Assembly (NCBI GenBank): GCA_028583405.1 | Contig: JAPTMU010000032.1 | Location: forward strand, 831,001 to 895,000 | DNA from: Pogonophryne albipinna | Taxonomy: Eukaryota; Chordata; Actinopteri; Perciformes; Artedidraconidae | Direction: 5' to 3' | DNA length: 64,000 bases | In this document: positions 12,882 through 26,500 of the stretch, piece after piece | How the letters are laid out: every line of letters begins with the position of its first letter | How positions within the stretch are numbered: the first letter of the stretch is position 1 | Translations under genes and position numbers: made by a program | The notes under the pieces: generated by a model | What the model was told of the DNA's origin: nothing | Database searches by the model: none | Seen by the model: only the letters and a program-made list of their open reading frames with translations

Positions 12882-13142
12882 TGGTTATTAAGTTTGTAAT
12901 GGATTTGGTATTTGGGGATTTCTTGATGAGAGTGGCAAAGGTTCCTCGATGACCGTCTTTCCCCTGTATGAAATGCTGTTGTTTTGAAAAACAATAAGTA
13001 CTTATTGTTTCTGACATGACACAAATCTGTGTAAAGCAGGTAGAAAGAAGACTGCACTTACATTATTATCTGTGGAGAATATTCCATAGGGCAGGTTGTG
13101 GAAGGAGAAGTCGGACGATGGATCCACTTTAATGAACGACAT
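10057..13142 (-). CDS. fah: Fumarylacetoacetate hydrolase, exons 1-5 (partial gene)
   Basis: Five coding exons on the minus strand join in frame: 13142-13062, 12678-12568, 11756-11635, 10881-10832 and 10147-10057, all with AG acceptors and GT donors. They encode residues 1-152 and align by eye with vertebrate FAH without a gap. Recognised blocks are [51 protein letters not shown] and [23 protein letters not shown] cleaves fumarylacetoacetate to fumarate and acetoacetate in the cytosol, the last step of tyrosine catabolism. The N-terminal SH3-like domain is complete, and the catalytic domain begins with Asp126 (metal), Tyr128, His133 (base) and Arg142, all present. Exon 5 ends after the second base of codon 152, as I recall for the human gene. 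Exons 6 onward (Glu199, Glu201, Asp233) are not in the window. Confidence 0.93.
11342..11412. repeat. Teleost interspersed repeat motif
   Basis: Contains the phrase CTTAGCTGAGGCTTTTATCC-AAAGCAACTTA. It resembles a motif scattered through many fish genomes (usually TTTAGCTGACGCTTTTATCC-type). It lies in fah intron 3, about 220 bp from the exon 3 donor. The parent element is not identified. Confidence 0.5.
12857..12881. repeat. (TA)n microsatellite in fah intron 1
   Basis: An uninterrupted run of about 12 TA dinucleotides inside fah intron 1, between exons 1 and 2. Likely polymorphic. Confidence 0.85.
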
Positions 13143-13260
13143 CTTCTCTCTGTTCTTCTCTGTGTTCCTGAGTTACTGAATGAGCTGAGCAGTAAGAGCT
13201 GCCAGATGTGGGACTTTGTACAGTCCCGCCTCACTTTGCACCGACCAATCACACGCAGCC
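13143..13260 (-). promoter_or_regulatory. Putative fah proximal promoter and start context
   Basis: Upstream of the fah ATG (13142-13140) the minus strand carries an inverted-CCAAT-type GATTGGTCGG word at 13237-13246 and a GGCGGGAC word near 13224. There is no obvious TATA box. The start context GAGAAGATGTC has A at -3. The assignment rests on position and motif only. Confidence 0.45.
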
Positions 13261-15565
13261 TTCAGCATCCACCCCAACCCAGACCCCTGCTAGTTAATGC
13301 AAACCAGCCTGTGGAATGACTCAGCGAAATGCACTCGATACTGATCAGCCTCCTCTGTTTTTAGAGCAGATTCTTAAATGCCTAGCAGTTGTTTATCAAT
13401 TAAAAACACTTTTCAAAAAACATTACAACTTAAGTGGAAGATTGAACTGAGCAATAGTTTCAGAAAATAACAAAATGTAAAAACAGAGGGTTTGGGTTTC
13501 ATATGATAGGTATAACATGAAAGAAAAATAAGGATTTAAAGACTCCTTAAAGATATTAAATGAAAATAGGAAAGAGTTAAGACATCAAATAATAATAACA
13601 GAATAAATCAGTTGAATGTAAATGGAATTGAAAGCTTTTCATTTTGTAAAACTATTCCAAACAACGTGTGGATAAAATCAAGAGTTACTCGAGTATAAAC
13701 TGACTGGTCTAATGGAGAAAAGCTTTTTCTTTAAGGTTAAAATGTACTGAGAGAACTTTGCCTGAAATTGTGAGCGATGCCGTTGTTTAAATATTGTTTT
13801 GTGTTGGTGTTGTGACTGCATGATGGTGGTAATTAAGTTGCTCTGTTAGAATGGTCTTTCTTCAGGATTTACAACGTCTTTACAACTGCACAAACGGCAG
13901 ATCACATGTCTACTTCTGCCTCTGAAGCTGAACAATTATTTGTATGAAGACTTGGTTTCTGACATGGGCCCTACAAAACTGCTACAGGTTATCAGAATGT
14001 CAATCATTAGGTTTTAATGTGCAATATTATTGACTTCTGCATCAAGATACTTCAAGAGAGAATTGCATTAGATCTAAGAATGGATTCCCCCCCATACACT
14101 AGTTAATTGTTACAGAAATATTATTAATATCCTGTCCTATAATTTCTCCAATTGCTTTTTTGTAGAGGGAGCCATTGCTATGCTAACTTCATGGTCAGCC
14201 TACATCATCACTGCACCACACCATATTAGCATGGTATATTTAGCATGCTAATTTGTTCAACAGGTGGTCAGTATTTGGTCACAACAGTGCAACGTCAGTC
14301 CTATTTGATTAACTTACACTAATAATTGAAAATATTGCCCATATATGTGAATTTTTAGGTGGTTTCGGAGTGTGTCAATGGGAAAACAGATAGAAAACAC
14401 AGGTTTTATAAGTACAAATATGTCACATTTGCCACAAAACAGTCCTGTAGTCAGTGAAAGCAGAAAACGGCAGGTGGATGGTTTCTGTTCAGAAAAATTG
14501 TCGAGTGAAAGTATCAATTTTCTGTTTTTACGACTGTCAGAAAATGCACCAGGAGACCAAGCATTGCAACCATGGAAACCTCAGAGTCCGCTTGACCCTG
14601 GCCTCTCACCTTCCATTAAACTACATTATATACAACTATAATCCTAATACTCAGCAAAATATTAAAATAATAAAGCCCCTAAAACTCGATTTTGAAAAAA
14701 AGGTCTCGTTATATGTAAAATATGAGCTAATAATTTCATCAAGGCACACACATGCAACGTTTGACAAGGGCCAAACATATTTCTATTGAGAAACATACAA
14801 CCATACCACAAATAAATTCTCCAATTATTGCAAAATACAGTCTTTGTTTATTTCAAATAATGTATAGAAATGCGTGAAATTACTGACCGTAATCCTCCAG
14901 TGTCCATATGGACAGCATCTGGCTCGGCTGTTTGACCACATTCCTCCGTTGATGCATTTTAAGCTAAATAAAGCCTTTTTTAAATAAAAGACACAATATA
15001 AAATATATTTTCTGCAGTAGGTTTACTGTATCATCCTGTCTGTCAAATACATCCACTGTACCATATGACAATATTTTTTTAGTCATATGTAACAAAGTAT
15101 TTTTACAATGTGGTTTTATACTTTCACGAAAGTAATAAAATATCTTCCTCCTTTTTCCACCACTGCTAAAATCTAATTCCATACTTTCCATACTGTGTAG
15201 GAAGCCTAAGCTACTGTAAAGTACGAACAAAATGACATCCATGAAAATATATTTTGCAAGGTGTTTCTTGGCAACTCTAGATACAGGTCAGAGTGTGAGG
15301 AGTTTTCTTCAGGGGAAAAACTAAGTTCACCTTTAGATCTGCTGTCATTTGTCTTCACAGCATCACAAAACCAATCAGCAGTAATCAAACCATGTTTGGT
15401 ATTGGGGGGGGGGGGGCTTCAAATGTATTGAATATTCTGTCCAGTCAGCTCTTCCTGTGCTTCATGTTTCTAGAGTCAGGTTGCTGTTCCTGCTTTCTCA
15501 GTCTGAATCTTTTCAAAGATATTTTTTCCAGTTTAGGATCCATCACCGTGGTAACCTGTGTGCAG
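13261..15565. other. AT-rich interval between rwdd3 3' end and fah
   Basis: About 2.3 kb with no recognisable coding exon on either strand. It must contain the rwdd3 3' UTR on its right side and any distal fah promoter on its left. One minus-strand AATAAA lies at about 14839-14845, but no single poly(A) site can be chosen. A poly-G run sits at 15403-15415. Confidence 0.45.
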
Positions 15566-18500
15566 TCAGCCACTTAAAGATGGCAGTATCTGCTGGTAGA
15601 TCTCCATCATGTTGAGTTCCTGGAAGGCTGCGCTCAGCTCTGGTAACGACTCGTAGCTCTTCACCACGAAACCCTGCAGCCTGACAGAGAGGTGGAGAGG
15701 AACACAATATGAGGAGTATTGTGTAGTCAGACCTGGGGGGGACCAAGTACATGCAACAGGAATACTTTATAAGATAACCAAAATACATTTATAAAAAGAT
15801 GTAACATATGGTTATATATTTTTTTTATGGGGATTACTAGCAAGATTACAATAATTGTTACACTACATTTTGAAGTAAGGATACATGTATATTACAAAGC
15901 ACATGCTTACACATTACAAGTCTAAAGGCACATGGTGAAACCAGTCTTGAATGCTTCTTTTACTCTATTTTAAAATACAGTAAGTGGACACATTTAAACA
16001 AGAATACTGCGTATGGTTTTATTAAAGCATTAAATAAAGCTAAATGAATTAGCTTTATGGTTTTCACTTTTTGGTCGACATTTATTTTCTCTTGTATTTA
16101 TCTGCATTGCATTTGATATACAGGTAATCAAAAGTAATCAGGTAACATTACTTTTGTATAGTTATACTTAGATTAGTTTAATGATGACATGTTGTACAGG
16201 TAACTAGTAATTGTAGAGGAATACATTTTTAATCTCACACTGCCCTGATTTCTTTCTACAGCAGTGATTGTATGGTGGCCCTGAAGTGCAAGTCAAAACA
16301 GCATTTCACAAAACACCACAGCATTTCAGAAAACACCACATCATTTCAGAAAACACCTCAGCATTTCACAAAACACCTCAGCATTTCACAAAACGCCACA
16401 GCATTTCACAAAACACCACAGCATTTCAGAAAACACCTCAGCATTTCACAAAACGCTACAGCATTTCACAAAACACCACAGCATTTCAGAAAACACCTCA
16501 GCATTTCAGAAAACACCTCAGCATTTCAGAAAACGCCACAGCATTTCACAAAACACCACAGCATTTCAGAAAACACCTCAGCATTTCAGAAAACACCACA
16601 GCATTTCACAAAACACCACAGCATTTCAGAAAACACCTCAGCATTTCAGAAAACGCCACAGCATTTCACAAAACACCACAGCATTTCAGAAAACACTACA
16701 GCATTTCACCTTATACGGAGAGGGTATTCCTTTAGGGAGAACACTTCTTGTTTGTGATTGGACAGAGCCAGCCAGAGAAGCACTGCTGTGATTGGTTGTT
16801 TTTGCTGCCAGTCAAGAAATGACGCTTCGTGATTGGTCAACACCCGACAGCGCAACATGTCCCGAAACATCAGCCGTTAGCTGTTAGCACTCAGAGCTCT
16901 TCATATCTGTTCAGAAACTAGACAAAAGTTAAACAAGTACAAACCACAGACTGTCTGTGTCATGGAGAATACAGTCGCTGCTTTATTTCTCTCTGTATGA
17001 CGTTGTTGTGAGTGTGGACGGAGCAGCTACAGGTTAGTTTATCCTGATCGATCCGATCTCAATTCAGAAAACAAGCATTTTAAAAAGGTGTTTCGCCTGC
17101 CATCTGTCTGCAGACTTGTCAAAGCGTTAATTCATGTTTTTTACTAACCGGTATCAGTATGTAGTTACTTCGGCACCACTTTGAAACGTGTATTATAATT
17201 AAATCACGGTAAAATATGTTCATTGTGTTGTAGTTGGTATCTACCATAGTATTTGCATGGAGATACGCCCCACCCCCTCTCCAGCGCCTCTTGTTTGAAT
17301 GACAGGAGCAAACACAGCTGACAGCCGCGGTGAAACCTGAAACTCGAGCTATGCGAATATTCGGGGCTTATATCCATGTAAATACTGTGGTAGACTACAA
17401 CAAAATTAATATATTTTACCGTGATTTAATTGTAATACACGTTTCAAAATGATGCCGAAGTATCAACATACTGATACCGGTTAGTAAAACCCATGAATTA
17501 ATGCTTTGACAAGTCTGCAGACAGAAGGCAGGCGAAAAACCTTTTAAAATGCGTATTTTCTGAATTGAGATCGGATCGATCAGGATAAACTAACCTGTTG
17601 CTGCTCCGTCCACTCACTCACAACAACGGCCTACAGACATAAATAAAGCAGCGACTGTATTCGCCATGACACAGACAGTCTTTGGTTTGTACTTGTTTCA
17701 CTTTTGTCTAGTTTCTGAACAGATATGAGGAGCTGTGTGCTAACAGCTAGCGGCTGATGTTTCGGGACATGTTGCGCTGTCGGGTGTTGACCAATCACGA
17801 GGAGTCATTTCTTGACTGGCAGCAAAAACAACCAATCACAGCAGTGCTTCTCTGGCTGGCTCTGTCCAATCACAAACAACAAGTGTTCTCCCTAAAGGAA
17901 TACCCTCTCCGTATAAGTTGAAATGCTGTGGTGTTTTCTGAAATGCTGTTTTGACTTGCACTTCAGGGCCACCGTAGATTTGTCAGTGATACATACCCAT
18001 GTCCAGCAGAGGGAGACGAAGGGCTTTCAATGAGGACCTTCATCATCCTCTCTTTGCACTTCCTGCCTGAAGAATCCACATCCACCTTCACTGTCTTCAA
18101 CAGGCGACAAAACTCCTGAACAGAAATCAGAATAAACCAGAACAAAAAACCTACAACATTAATTTAACTCAAGTAACTGTAGCAGTAGAAACCAACGTTA
18201 CAAGTTATTTAAATAAGGGTTATAACCATAGACTATATATTTAAACCTTTATGAAATGGCTCCTTCAGTTGTGGCTGCTATCACTAATACAGGACAATAG
18301 TGTTAATGTTATAAAGACGTTGTTGCTTTTTATTGTCTGTTTATTGTTATTTTATTGCCCATAGACTGCACACAGAAAATAGCTTTTAGTTACAAAATGT
18401 TTAAGTTATCTTTCTCTTTTAGACATTGTTTTTTATAAATATTAAAACATTATTGTATTTTTTTACGCGGCCTCTGACTAATTCTTTAATTGTATTTTCA

Positions 18501-21500
18501 TCTACAGTATCTCCTGATGTAAGAAGTGCAGAGGTTAAAAGTTGCGGTATTCTAGATACTAAAATAAATATTGTTCTCCTGTGTCGAGCAAAAGAGGAAG
18601 TCATGTGACGTTTTTACAGAGTAACAGAGTAACAGAGTGGGAGGCTGGGAGGATGGAGGGGTGACAGAGTGTCTGATTCTACACCAGAGAGCGCTGTTCA
18701 GATCAGTGCTGCGAAATACAGGGGAATAGTGTAAATATTTTAAATAATAGATATCACTTTTAAAGCTGATTACTTACATGAAGGCAATTACCTTTCCTGT
18801 TACCAGTTTTTAATTTAACAAATGTGCTTATTTGCAGACATTTCCAGAGCAGAAATTGGACCATTGGATGAAGCCAATTTTAAAATGATCTTTTCCTTTA
18901 ATAAACATAATAGAGTCGAACGTGTTTTAGTAATAAAATGTAATATAAATCTGGCAGTGAATGATATATGACAGATACTTCTATAGAAAGTGCTACTGAA
19001 ATGGAGATGTCCGTTGGTGTGTGATTGTCATTGCCATGAAACTTCCAGTTGGACACACACATTAAGACAAATATTTTAGGCGTAGGCTTTATATTATTAA
19101 ATATGTGCTTCTGAAGTGGAGATTTATAGTAGATGGTATGAGAAGAATTTTGAGAAAGATATGTATTGTAAAATGATTTACATTTTGCATGACACCACAT
19201 TACTACTTCACCATAAGGTAACACCATTTACTTAAATATTTCACCATGAAACTTTATGATTGATACCTTAAATTATGATTATTTTGTACGAATGTTACTG
19301 AAATGTTATGTTTAAATATTAAAATGAGACATGATCTGATGTTAACCTCTGGTGAATTTAGGAAACTCAGACATTGTTGGTAAAACACCTAAATATGTTT
19401 ATGTGGGACCACATTACTCCTGTTTGCCTTACACTGGCTCCCTATAGAACACAGGATAGAATTTAAAATTCTTCTTCTGGCCTACAAAGCCCTTAATGGG
19501 CAAGCGCCATCTTACCTGAAAGAACTCATTATACCCTACTGTCCTACTAGGGCATTGCGTTCCAAGAATGCAGGGTTGTTGGTTGTTCCTAGAGTCTCTA
19601 AAAGTACAATGGGAGCCAGAGCCTTTTCTTATCAAGCTCCACATTTATGGAATCAGCTTCCAGTTTGTGTTCGGGTGGCAGACACCCTATCCGTTTTTAA
19701 GAGTGCGCTTAAGACCTTCCTTTTTGATAAAGCTTATAAAATAATCTAATAAGAGTGCATTGACGTAGACACCTTGTGCCTCTTCACCTATACATCTTAG
19801 TTCTTACTCTTTTTCCTTACTGATGGTATGTAATTTGGTTGTGTGTGTAGACGGTGGAACCCGGGAGAGGCATATAGGTGCCTTGATCCCTGCCGAGTCG
19901 ACGCACAACTGTTGATTGGTGTCAGTGCCAGAAACACTTTTTAGGAGCAATGCGCTCATGGTATAGATGTGGCACATACATCTTAGTTCCTACTCGTTTC
20001 CCTCACCCTATCCTAAGGGAGTGCATGTACGTAGACACGTTGTGCCTCTCCACCTCTGTTCCTTACTTGCTACCCCTTTCCCTCAACCTATCTTAACCGG
20101 TTAAGCCCCGAGCCTGTTTTTCAGGTCTTAGGCTCGAAAATGACATTCCCAGAACAAATGACCATAACTTCACTTCTAAAAAGGGGTAAATTAATAATCT
20201 TTTTTCTCAAAGCAATGATAAACATGTGAGTTGGATGTAGAAGAGTCAGAATCAATATAGTTTTTTTATTTTAAAGTAAATTCAGATTGAACTTAGTAAA
20301 AAAATGTGCATTAGCATTTTTTCGCTCAGGGCTCATTTAGACGCTTCTTGTTGTGAAACTTGTGTTTTGTTTCGGTAAAAATGGTTCATATCGCCAGTTA
20401 GCTTAGTTTCTTCCCGTTAAGTGAGTATGACACATTCATAGTTTATAAAAAAAAAATTCTTTAGCCCCGGACAATTCTCCCTCAATAATATAATACATTA
20501 ACCGTGCTTTACCTGAACCTCATCATGACACTAGAGAGGACGGCTGGATTGTAATTTCCCGTGTTCAGTGAATGCAACAGAGGCAAGACACCAGACCAAC
20601 CATCAGAGAGTTGCATGGAAATAAACGTGTCTTATTGGCTGACAGGTACCTATCCTGTGACAATGTTTAAACTGTCAGTCGGACTCTGAGTTTTTGAAGA
20701 TGGACATAAGAACATTTTTTCTTAAAAAAGACGACAATGTGAGGCTCACACAACAACCCCAGAGCCACCACTTGCGCCAGGTAAACAAGGTATGTAAATG
20801 TCAGTAAACTTGCGAACATGCAAGCAAAGCATAAATTACAGCTACGTTGTTGACGTTACTTTGAATCGCGCAGGTAAGCTAAACCGTTAGCAAGTAGCTA
20901 TAGCTAGCCAGAGATATTAAATTAACACTTTGTCATACAATATAAATGTTGTGTTTTTCAACTTTACCTGGTGATTTAAAAAAATCCTCTGGAAAATGTT
21001 GACTTACTGTCAGTGTTCGACATGAAGCTAGAAGCTACCTTACATTACACAGTCACAGGGGAGTGATTTGTAAAATATCCATAAAGAAAAAGAAAATCTG
21101 CTTACAGTTCTGTTTCATGGGTGTTGAGAGATGTATCCATAGATCTCTTAATGTTGCTCTCAAAGTGCACCAGATTGATGCTTTTAACTTCAATATTTAA
21201 AAAAAAATCTTCCCGGGGGAGCATGCCCCCGTACCCCCCATAGGAGGTGAGGACCCCCCAAGAGGAGATTAGGCTCGCCCCCCACTTATTAAAAAAATAG
21301 CACTTTACCCCTGCTTACACCTATATGCCGCGAGCTGATTATTGAGCCTTCATTGTAACAGTCGCGGGTGTACTGTCCATGTGCGTGTGGGGAGTGTTGC
21401 ATTCCACTGTAGCGCCCGGTACCTTAATGTACCTTAATGAACTGTGGGCTAAGCCCAGAATGTTTCCAGGTCCAGGAAACACCCCTGCCTGAGACACAGT

Positions 21501-23524
21501 TTCGTGAAAAAAAAGCCTGTTAAGCCCCGTAGCCCCCGCCGGTGGGGGCTATGGGGCTTAACAGGCTAAGGGAGTCCATGTACGTAGACACGTTAGTTTT
21601 GCTGCAATAGGCTTAGACTGTCGGGGGACACCTTACTTCTTCCTTCTGTCTGTCTGTACCTGTTTACTCTCATGTTCCGAATAACCCAGCTTCCCCCAAA
21701 TTTCTTTTTGGTGCCTCTCTACGCCGGGATCCTGAGTCGTGGCTGATCCTGTTGCTGCGGTCCTGTGTCCTGGATCCTGAATCATGTGTCCTGGATCCTG
21801 CACCCTGAGTCCTGGATCCGGAGTCCTGGATCCTGAGTCCTGGATCCTTAGTCCTGAGTCCTAGATCCTGTGTCCTGGATCCTCTATCCTGACTTCTGGA
21901 TTTGAGTCCTGGACTTCAATCATCAATCAATGTTTATTTATATAGCCCAATATCACAAATGTTACATTTGTCTCAGTGGACTTCACAGTTTTACAGAATA
22001 TCAGTATGACAATATGACACCCTCTGTCCTTAGACCCTCTGTCCTTAGACCCTCACATCGTACAAGGAAAAACCTCCAAAAAAGGAAAAACCCCAACGAC
22101 TTCGAGTCGTGGCTGAACCTGTCTCTGCGGTCCTGCCTGACTCTCATCATACTACTTCCCTGATGGCTCCCACAGGATTGTTGACATCCTCATGGATTCA
22201 TCTTCTTATTACAGACACATGCATTTCCTAACATCTGGTCTACCTATGCTGTAAATGTATTATCTCTTCGATTTACACACGGCATCTATTGCACGTCTGT
22301 CCGTCCTGGGAGAGGGATCCCTCCTCTGTTGCTCTCCCTGAGGTTTCTCCCATTTTTCCCTTTAAACTGTGGGTTTTCTCCGGAAGTTTTTCCTTGTACG
22401 ATGTGAGGGTCTAAGGACAGAGGGTGTCGTATTGTCATACTGATATTCTGTACAAACTGTGAAGACCATGAGACAAATGTAACATTTGTGATATTGGGCT
22501 ATATAAATAAACATTGATTGATTGATATATTTACTTTTTCTTCCTTCTTTCCAGTAGTCTTAAAGAAGACATGTAATTAGAGCAACATATCCTAATCTAT
22601 AGCCTATACCTCAGGGTATTCACTGTGTTGTCTTAGTGAACCTGCTGTATATGTTAACATGCATGTCATCATGTCTGCTGGCGTACCTTGATGCTGGGCC
22701 TGGCTCCCAGCAGGATCACCAGTATGCAGCGTCCCAGTAACAGCCTCCCAGTGAGCTGCAGCTGCAGGCTCCAGCGCTGCAGCTGCCCCACGTACCGGGT
22801 CCGGGAGCGGATGTGGTCCAACGACAGCACCGCCGTCCACTCCTCCTCCTCTTCTTCCTCTTTCACCTCCTCACACATCTCTGTCACCTCCACACACTCC
22901 TGATTCCAACACAGATCGAATCAAAATGAAATTAGTTTTCTTTCAAAGGTCTCCTATCATGCAAAATGCACTTTTTTACGTCTTTTATACATTAACATGT
23001 GTCCCCGGTGTGTAAGGTAACCCAAAAAAACGGGGGTACAACAGATTTGCTGCCGATATGACGTAATATCTGAAATTTGGGCTGGCTTTACGCCCACGGC
23101 CCTATCAGAAACGTTGCCATCAGAAACAATGCCCGACTGTTTTGGACGTAAAATCGTCTTTGTTTACATTAGCAAGCATCGCTAACACTCAGAGCTAACC
23201 TGTACTGGAGAGAGAATGGCCCTTTCTCATTTCTCTAATTCCCCTCCTCGACTCCTATCCTCGACTCCTATCCTCGAGACTTAGTCCCGCCCACAGGAGA
23301 TGCGAGCGGAGGAGGGGAGCCGAGGAGAGAGGAGGGGAAGCAGCAGGCGGTTAGAGAAATGAGAACTCCTCTCCTCTGAGCGGTCATTTTAAAGAGACGT
23401 CCATCAATGATGACAGGAGGCACAGCAGCCCTCTGTCTGATGGACAGATGTGTTCATGACCACTTATTTACTTTGATTCATTCACAGTGCGGTATAATGA
23501 GACAATAACAGGCTACAGATGCAG

Positions 23525-23559
<35 letters not shown>

Positions 23560-26500
23560 AATATATACAATTTCAGAATCAAACAAGTATAAGATGGACT
23601 TTTATTAATCCCTCGTTTGGAAATTGTTTCTCTGCATTTGACCCATCCTAGTGTTGGGAGCAGTGTGCTGCCATTTTGAACGGCGCCCGGGGAGCACTCT
23701 CATAATAACGTAACACAATCAGAGACTGGATATATCCCCCCCCCCCCCCCCCTCTCTCTGGTAGCTGAAATGGGGAATTGAAATTACGGGCCAAAAGTTG
23801 TATTTACAAGTATTAAAAGTAAGCAGAGGACACCAAACCAACTGAGACCCGTCTGTCCGCCGCATCTACGCACTGTACAACACACACACCTACACACTGT
23901 ACCACACACACACTGTACAACACACACACACCTACAGCTCCTAAAGCAAAATCAGGCTACAGCCGTTGTGTATTTTATTAACACATCTGTCCATCAGACA
24001 GAGGGCTGCTGTGCCTCCTGTCATCATTAATGGACGTCTCTTTAAAATGACCGCTCAGAGGAGAGGAGTTCTCATTTCTCTAACCGCCTGCTGCTTCCCC
24101 TCCTCTTTCCTCGGTTCCCCTCCTCAGTCCTCCGCTCGCATCTCCTGTGGGCGGGACTAAGTCTCGAGGATAGAAGTCGAGGATAGGAGTCGAGGAGGGG
24201 AAATTAGAGTATTGAGAAACCTCTCTAGTCTGTCCGCCGCATCTACGCACTGTACCACACACACCGACAGCTCCTAAAGCATATAATCAGGCTACAGTCG
24301 TTGTGTATTTTATTATGTGAAGCACTAAATGGTTTTAGAAAAATATCAACTCTTTGTTTGTAGATATCTACTAAACTACAGCAAATAAAGAGAGTAGGCC
24401 TGTTATACTGAGTGATATATATTTTACACACTGCTCTGCTTTCTGCATGGACCTCACAGCTGTTCTCTCTGGAAACATCGCGTCGCTATGAAAGCCGTTA
24501 ATCAAATAATATCCAGGGGATGCATGCAGAGCTGTCATTGGCTGAGATAAGTCCGGCCGTGCGTCACGACTCTTTGAAATATCACTGTTGTCAGAAATGC
24601 ATCCACGAAGGAGCCGCGGAGGACCCATCAGTGTATCCTCGGTTAGAGCTCCTCCAGAGAGCCTCCTCGAAGCTCGATCCTCGATGTGCATTTAGAGAAA
24701 TGAGATGTCCTTCAAAATGGCGCGGTGAAATTCATTTCCGGGTCACTACCGGAGGACCAAGGAGTCGAGGAGTCGAGGAGGGGAAATCTTTGAAATGAGA
24801 AAGGGCCTATGTGTAAAGAAGCAGGAATTAAAAAAGAAACTCACCTTGTAGTAAACCTGCGAGAGAGAAAGCCTTTGAGCTGTTTCAGAAATAATCCTTG
24901 ATGTGGTTTGGAACATGATATGCCGTTTAATCAGGGCAGCATTTAGCGGAGTTTCTGCTGGTAGAATTTTCCTGCATGAGCTCCCCCCCCTTTTTTTTTT
25001 TTTTTTTTTTAAATTACATTTGTTATCAAAGCTACGGACCAAGAATCAGCACTTTAGTAACAGGCCTGAAATAGAGGGGTATGAGGCATGGCTAGAATGG
25101 GTGATCGGTTTGGTATTTTGAGCAAAACACTTCATAGAAATGTTTTTTACATATTTGTATATATCTGAGACCTATAATATACGCCTAACAATAGTATATT
25201 AGGAGAGCTCTAATGTGATAGTGTTGCTCATTAGACAGGAAGTGTGTTTACCTGCAGCCGCTCCACCAGCCGGTGCACCATGGGCTCTGGAGGCAGAGCT
25301 GCAGCCTGACCCAGCAGCTTCTGTCTGATGTCCTGACACTGAGTCCTGGAGAGACTGCTGGAGGAGACCGAGATGGCAGGGGGGCACAGAGGGTAGGGGG
25401 GGTGCAGGTAGAACAACAGACTCACGTCCAGCCTCCTTTCTCCTCCAACGCTGGTATTGATCTGCACCATGACTCCATCCTGAGCTGGGAGCCAATCAGA
25501 GACGTGTTCAAGCACTGCTACAGCACCAACAGATGCGATGTGTGAGGGTTTTAATTCTGAGGATATAATATCAGACCGCTTTGAATGTTATCTTTGAAGG
25601 GTCAAACCCCATATCTCAGCGGTAACAATAATGTAGAAGGTGATAAACAATAAACCTTAAAAATAACATGACAAATCTTATACTTGAAGTTGGCAAATTA
25701 CAAAAACATATTCTAGATGTTCTAAATCCTTCCCAAAAATTTAATTCAGATTTAAATCCCTGATCTAATGTACGATAGAGGGTCTTGAGCATGTTTCTCT
25801 TCAGTGATGGTGATGCGATGTTAAATGTCTGTTTCCTTCTTCCATGTCTTAAATATTTGTCCTTGTTGATGTTGCAAATTGAGCTGCTGTGATGATGGAA
25901 AAATGCCAGACTCAATCTGAAAATAAAGTCTTATCGTATCCTATCGTAAAATCGATACAAATAATGACAACTCTAATGACAAACAAAAAAAAAGTACAAT
26001 ATTATATTTTAATTAATATGTACATGTAGCCGCCGATAAGCTGGATTGATTTTTTTTAGATGTTATTGTTTATTTATATATTAAAATATATATATATATA
26101 TATATATATATTTATCTATTTCCCTTTCCTATTTCATTTGATTGACATTTATATTTGTTCCCACTATAATTCTGAATGTTCAAAAATGTGCAATAGAGAG
26201 ACAAGAAAAAATAAGTAAAAAAGAATGCAGATAAAACCGACTGAAACGGTCTTTGGTACTCTTTCACTATTAAACGTATTAAAGAAGTTTATGAACAGAA
26301 AACAACTTTATTTGAATCATTATTAACATATGGCCTATTTGGAAGTGTTTGCATAGAAGTTTGTGGAAACTTTAACTAAATGTTCCTGTCTCTTGATGCC
26401 AGTGGTGTTAAGTAACTAAGTACATTTAATCAAGTTCTGTTCTTAATTACAATTTTGAGGTAATTGTACTTTACTTAATTATTTCCTTTTAGCTATTTTG

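Larger units (their letters stand above)
19401..22530 (+). mobile_element. Rex1-like LINE, 3' portion, with nested insertions
   Basis: Begins in the reverse transcriptase C-terminal block (the other-frame equivalent of [18 protein letters not shown]). It continues with [17 protein letters not shown] and the readable frame at 19555-19749 ([20 protein letters not shown], then LWNQLP and [10 protein letters not shown]). A long 3' UTR includes TGCTGCAATAGGCTTAGACT and ends with GGGCTATATAAATAAACATT plus GATT repeats at 22530. I recall this 3' layout from Rex1 elements of fish. It is interrupted by a TTAA element (20097-21565) and an inverted copy of its own tail (21920-22085). It lies in rwdd3 intron 3. 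Confidence 0.75.

Noticed and set aside
14880..14960. Possible extra minus-strand exon between rwdd3 and fah
   Set aside because: A short open stretch with an ambiguous donor-like GTCAGTAA and no recognisable protein family; support is too weak.
16268..16757. Two overlapping 155-161-codon open frames rich in the HFRKH/SISENT motif
   Set aside because: They are translations of a 20-bp minisatellite in different frames, with no conserved protein pattern.
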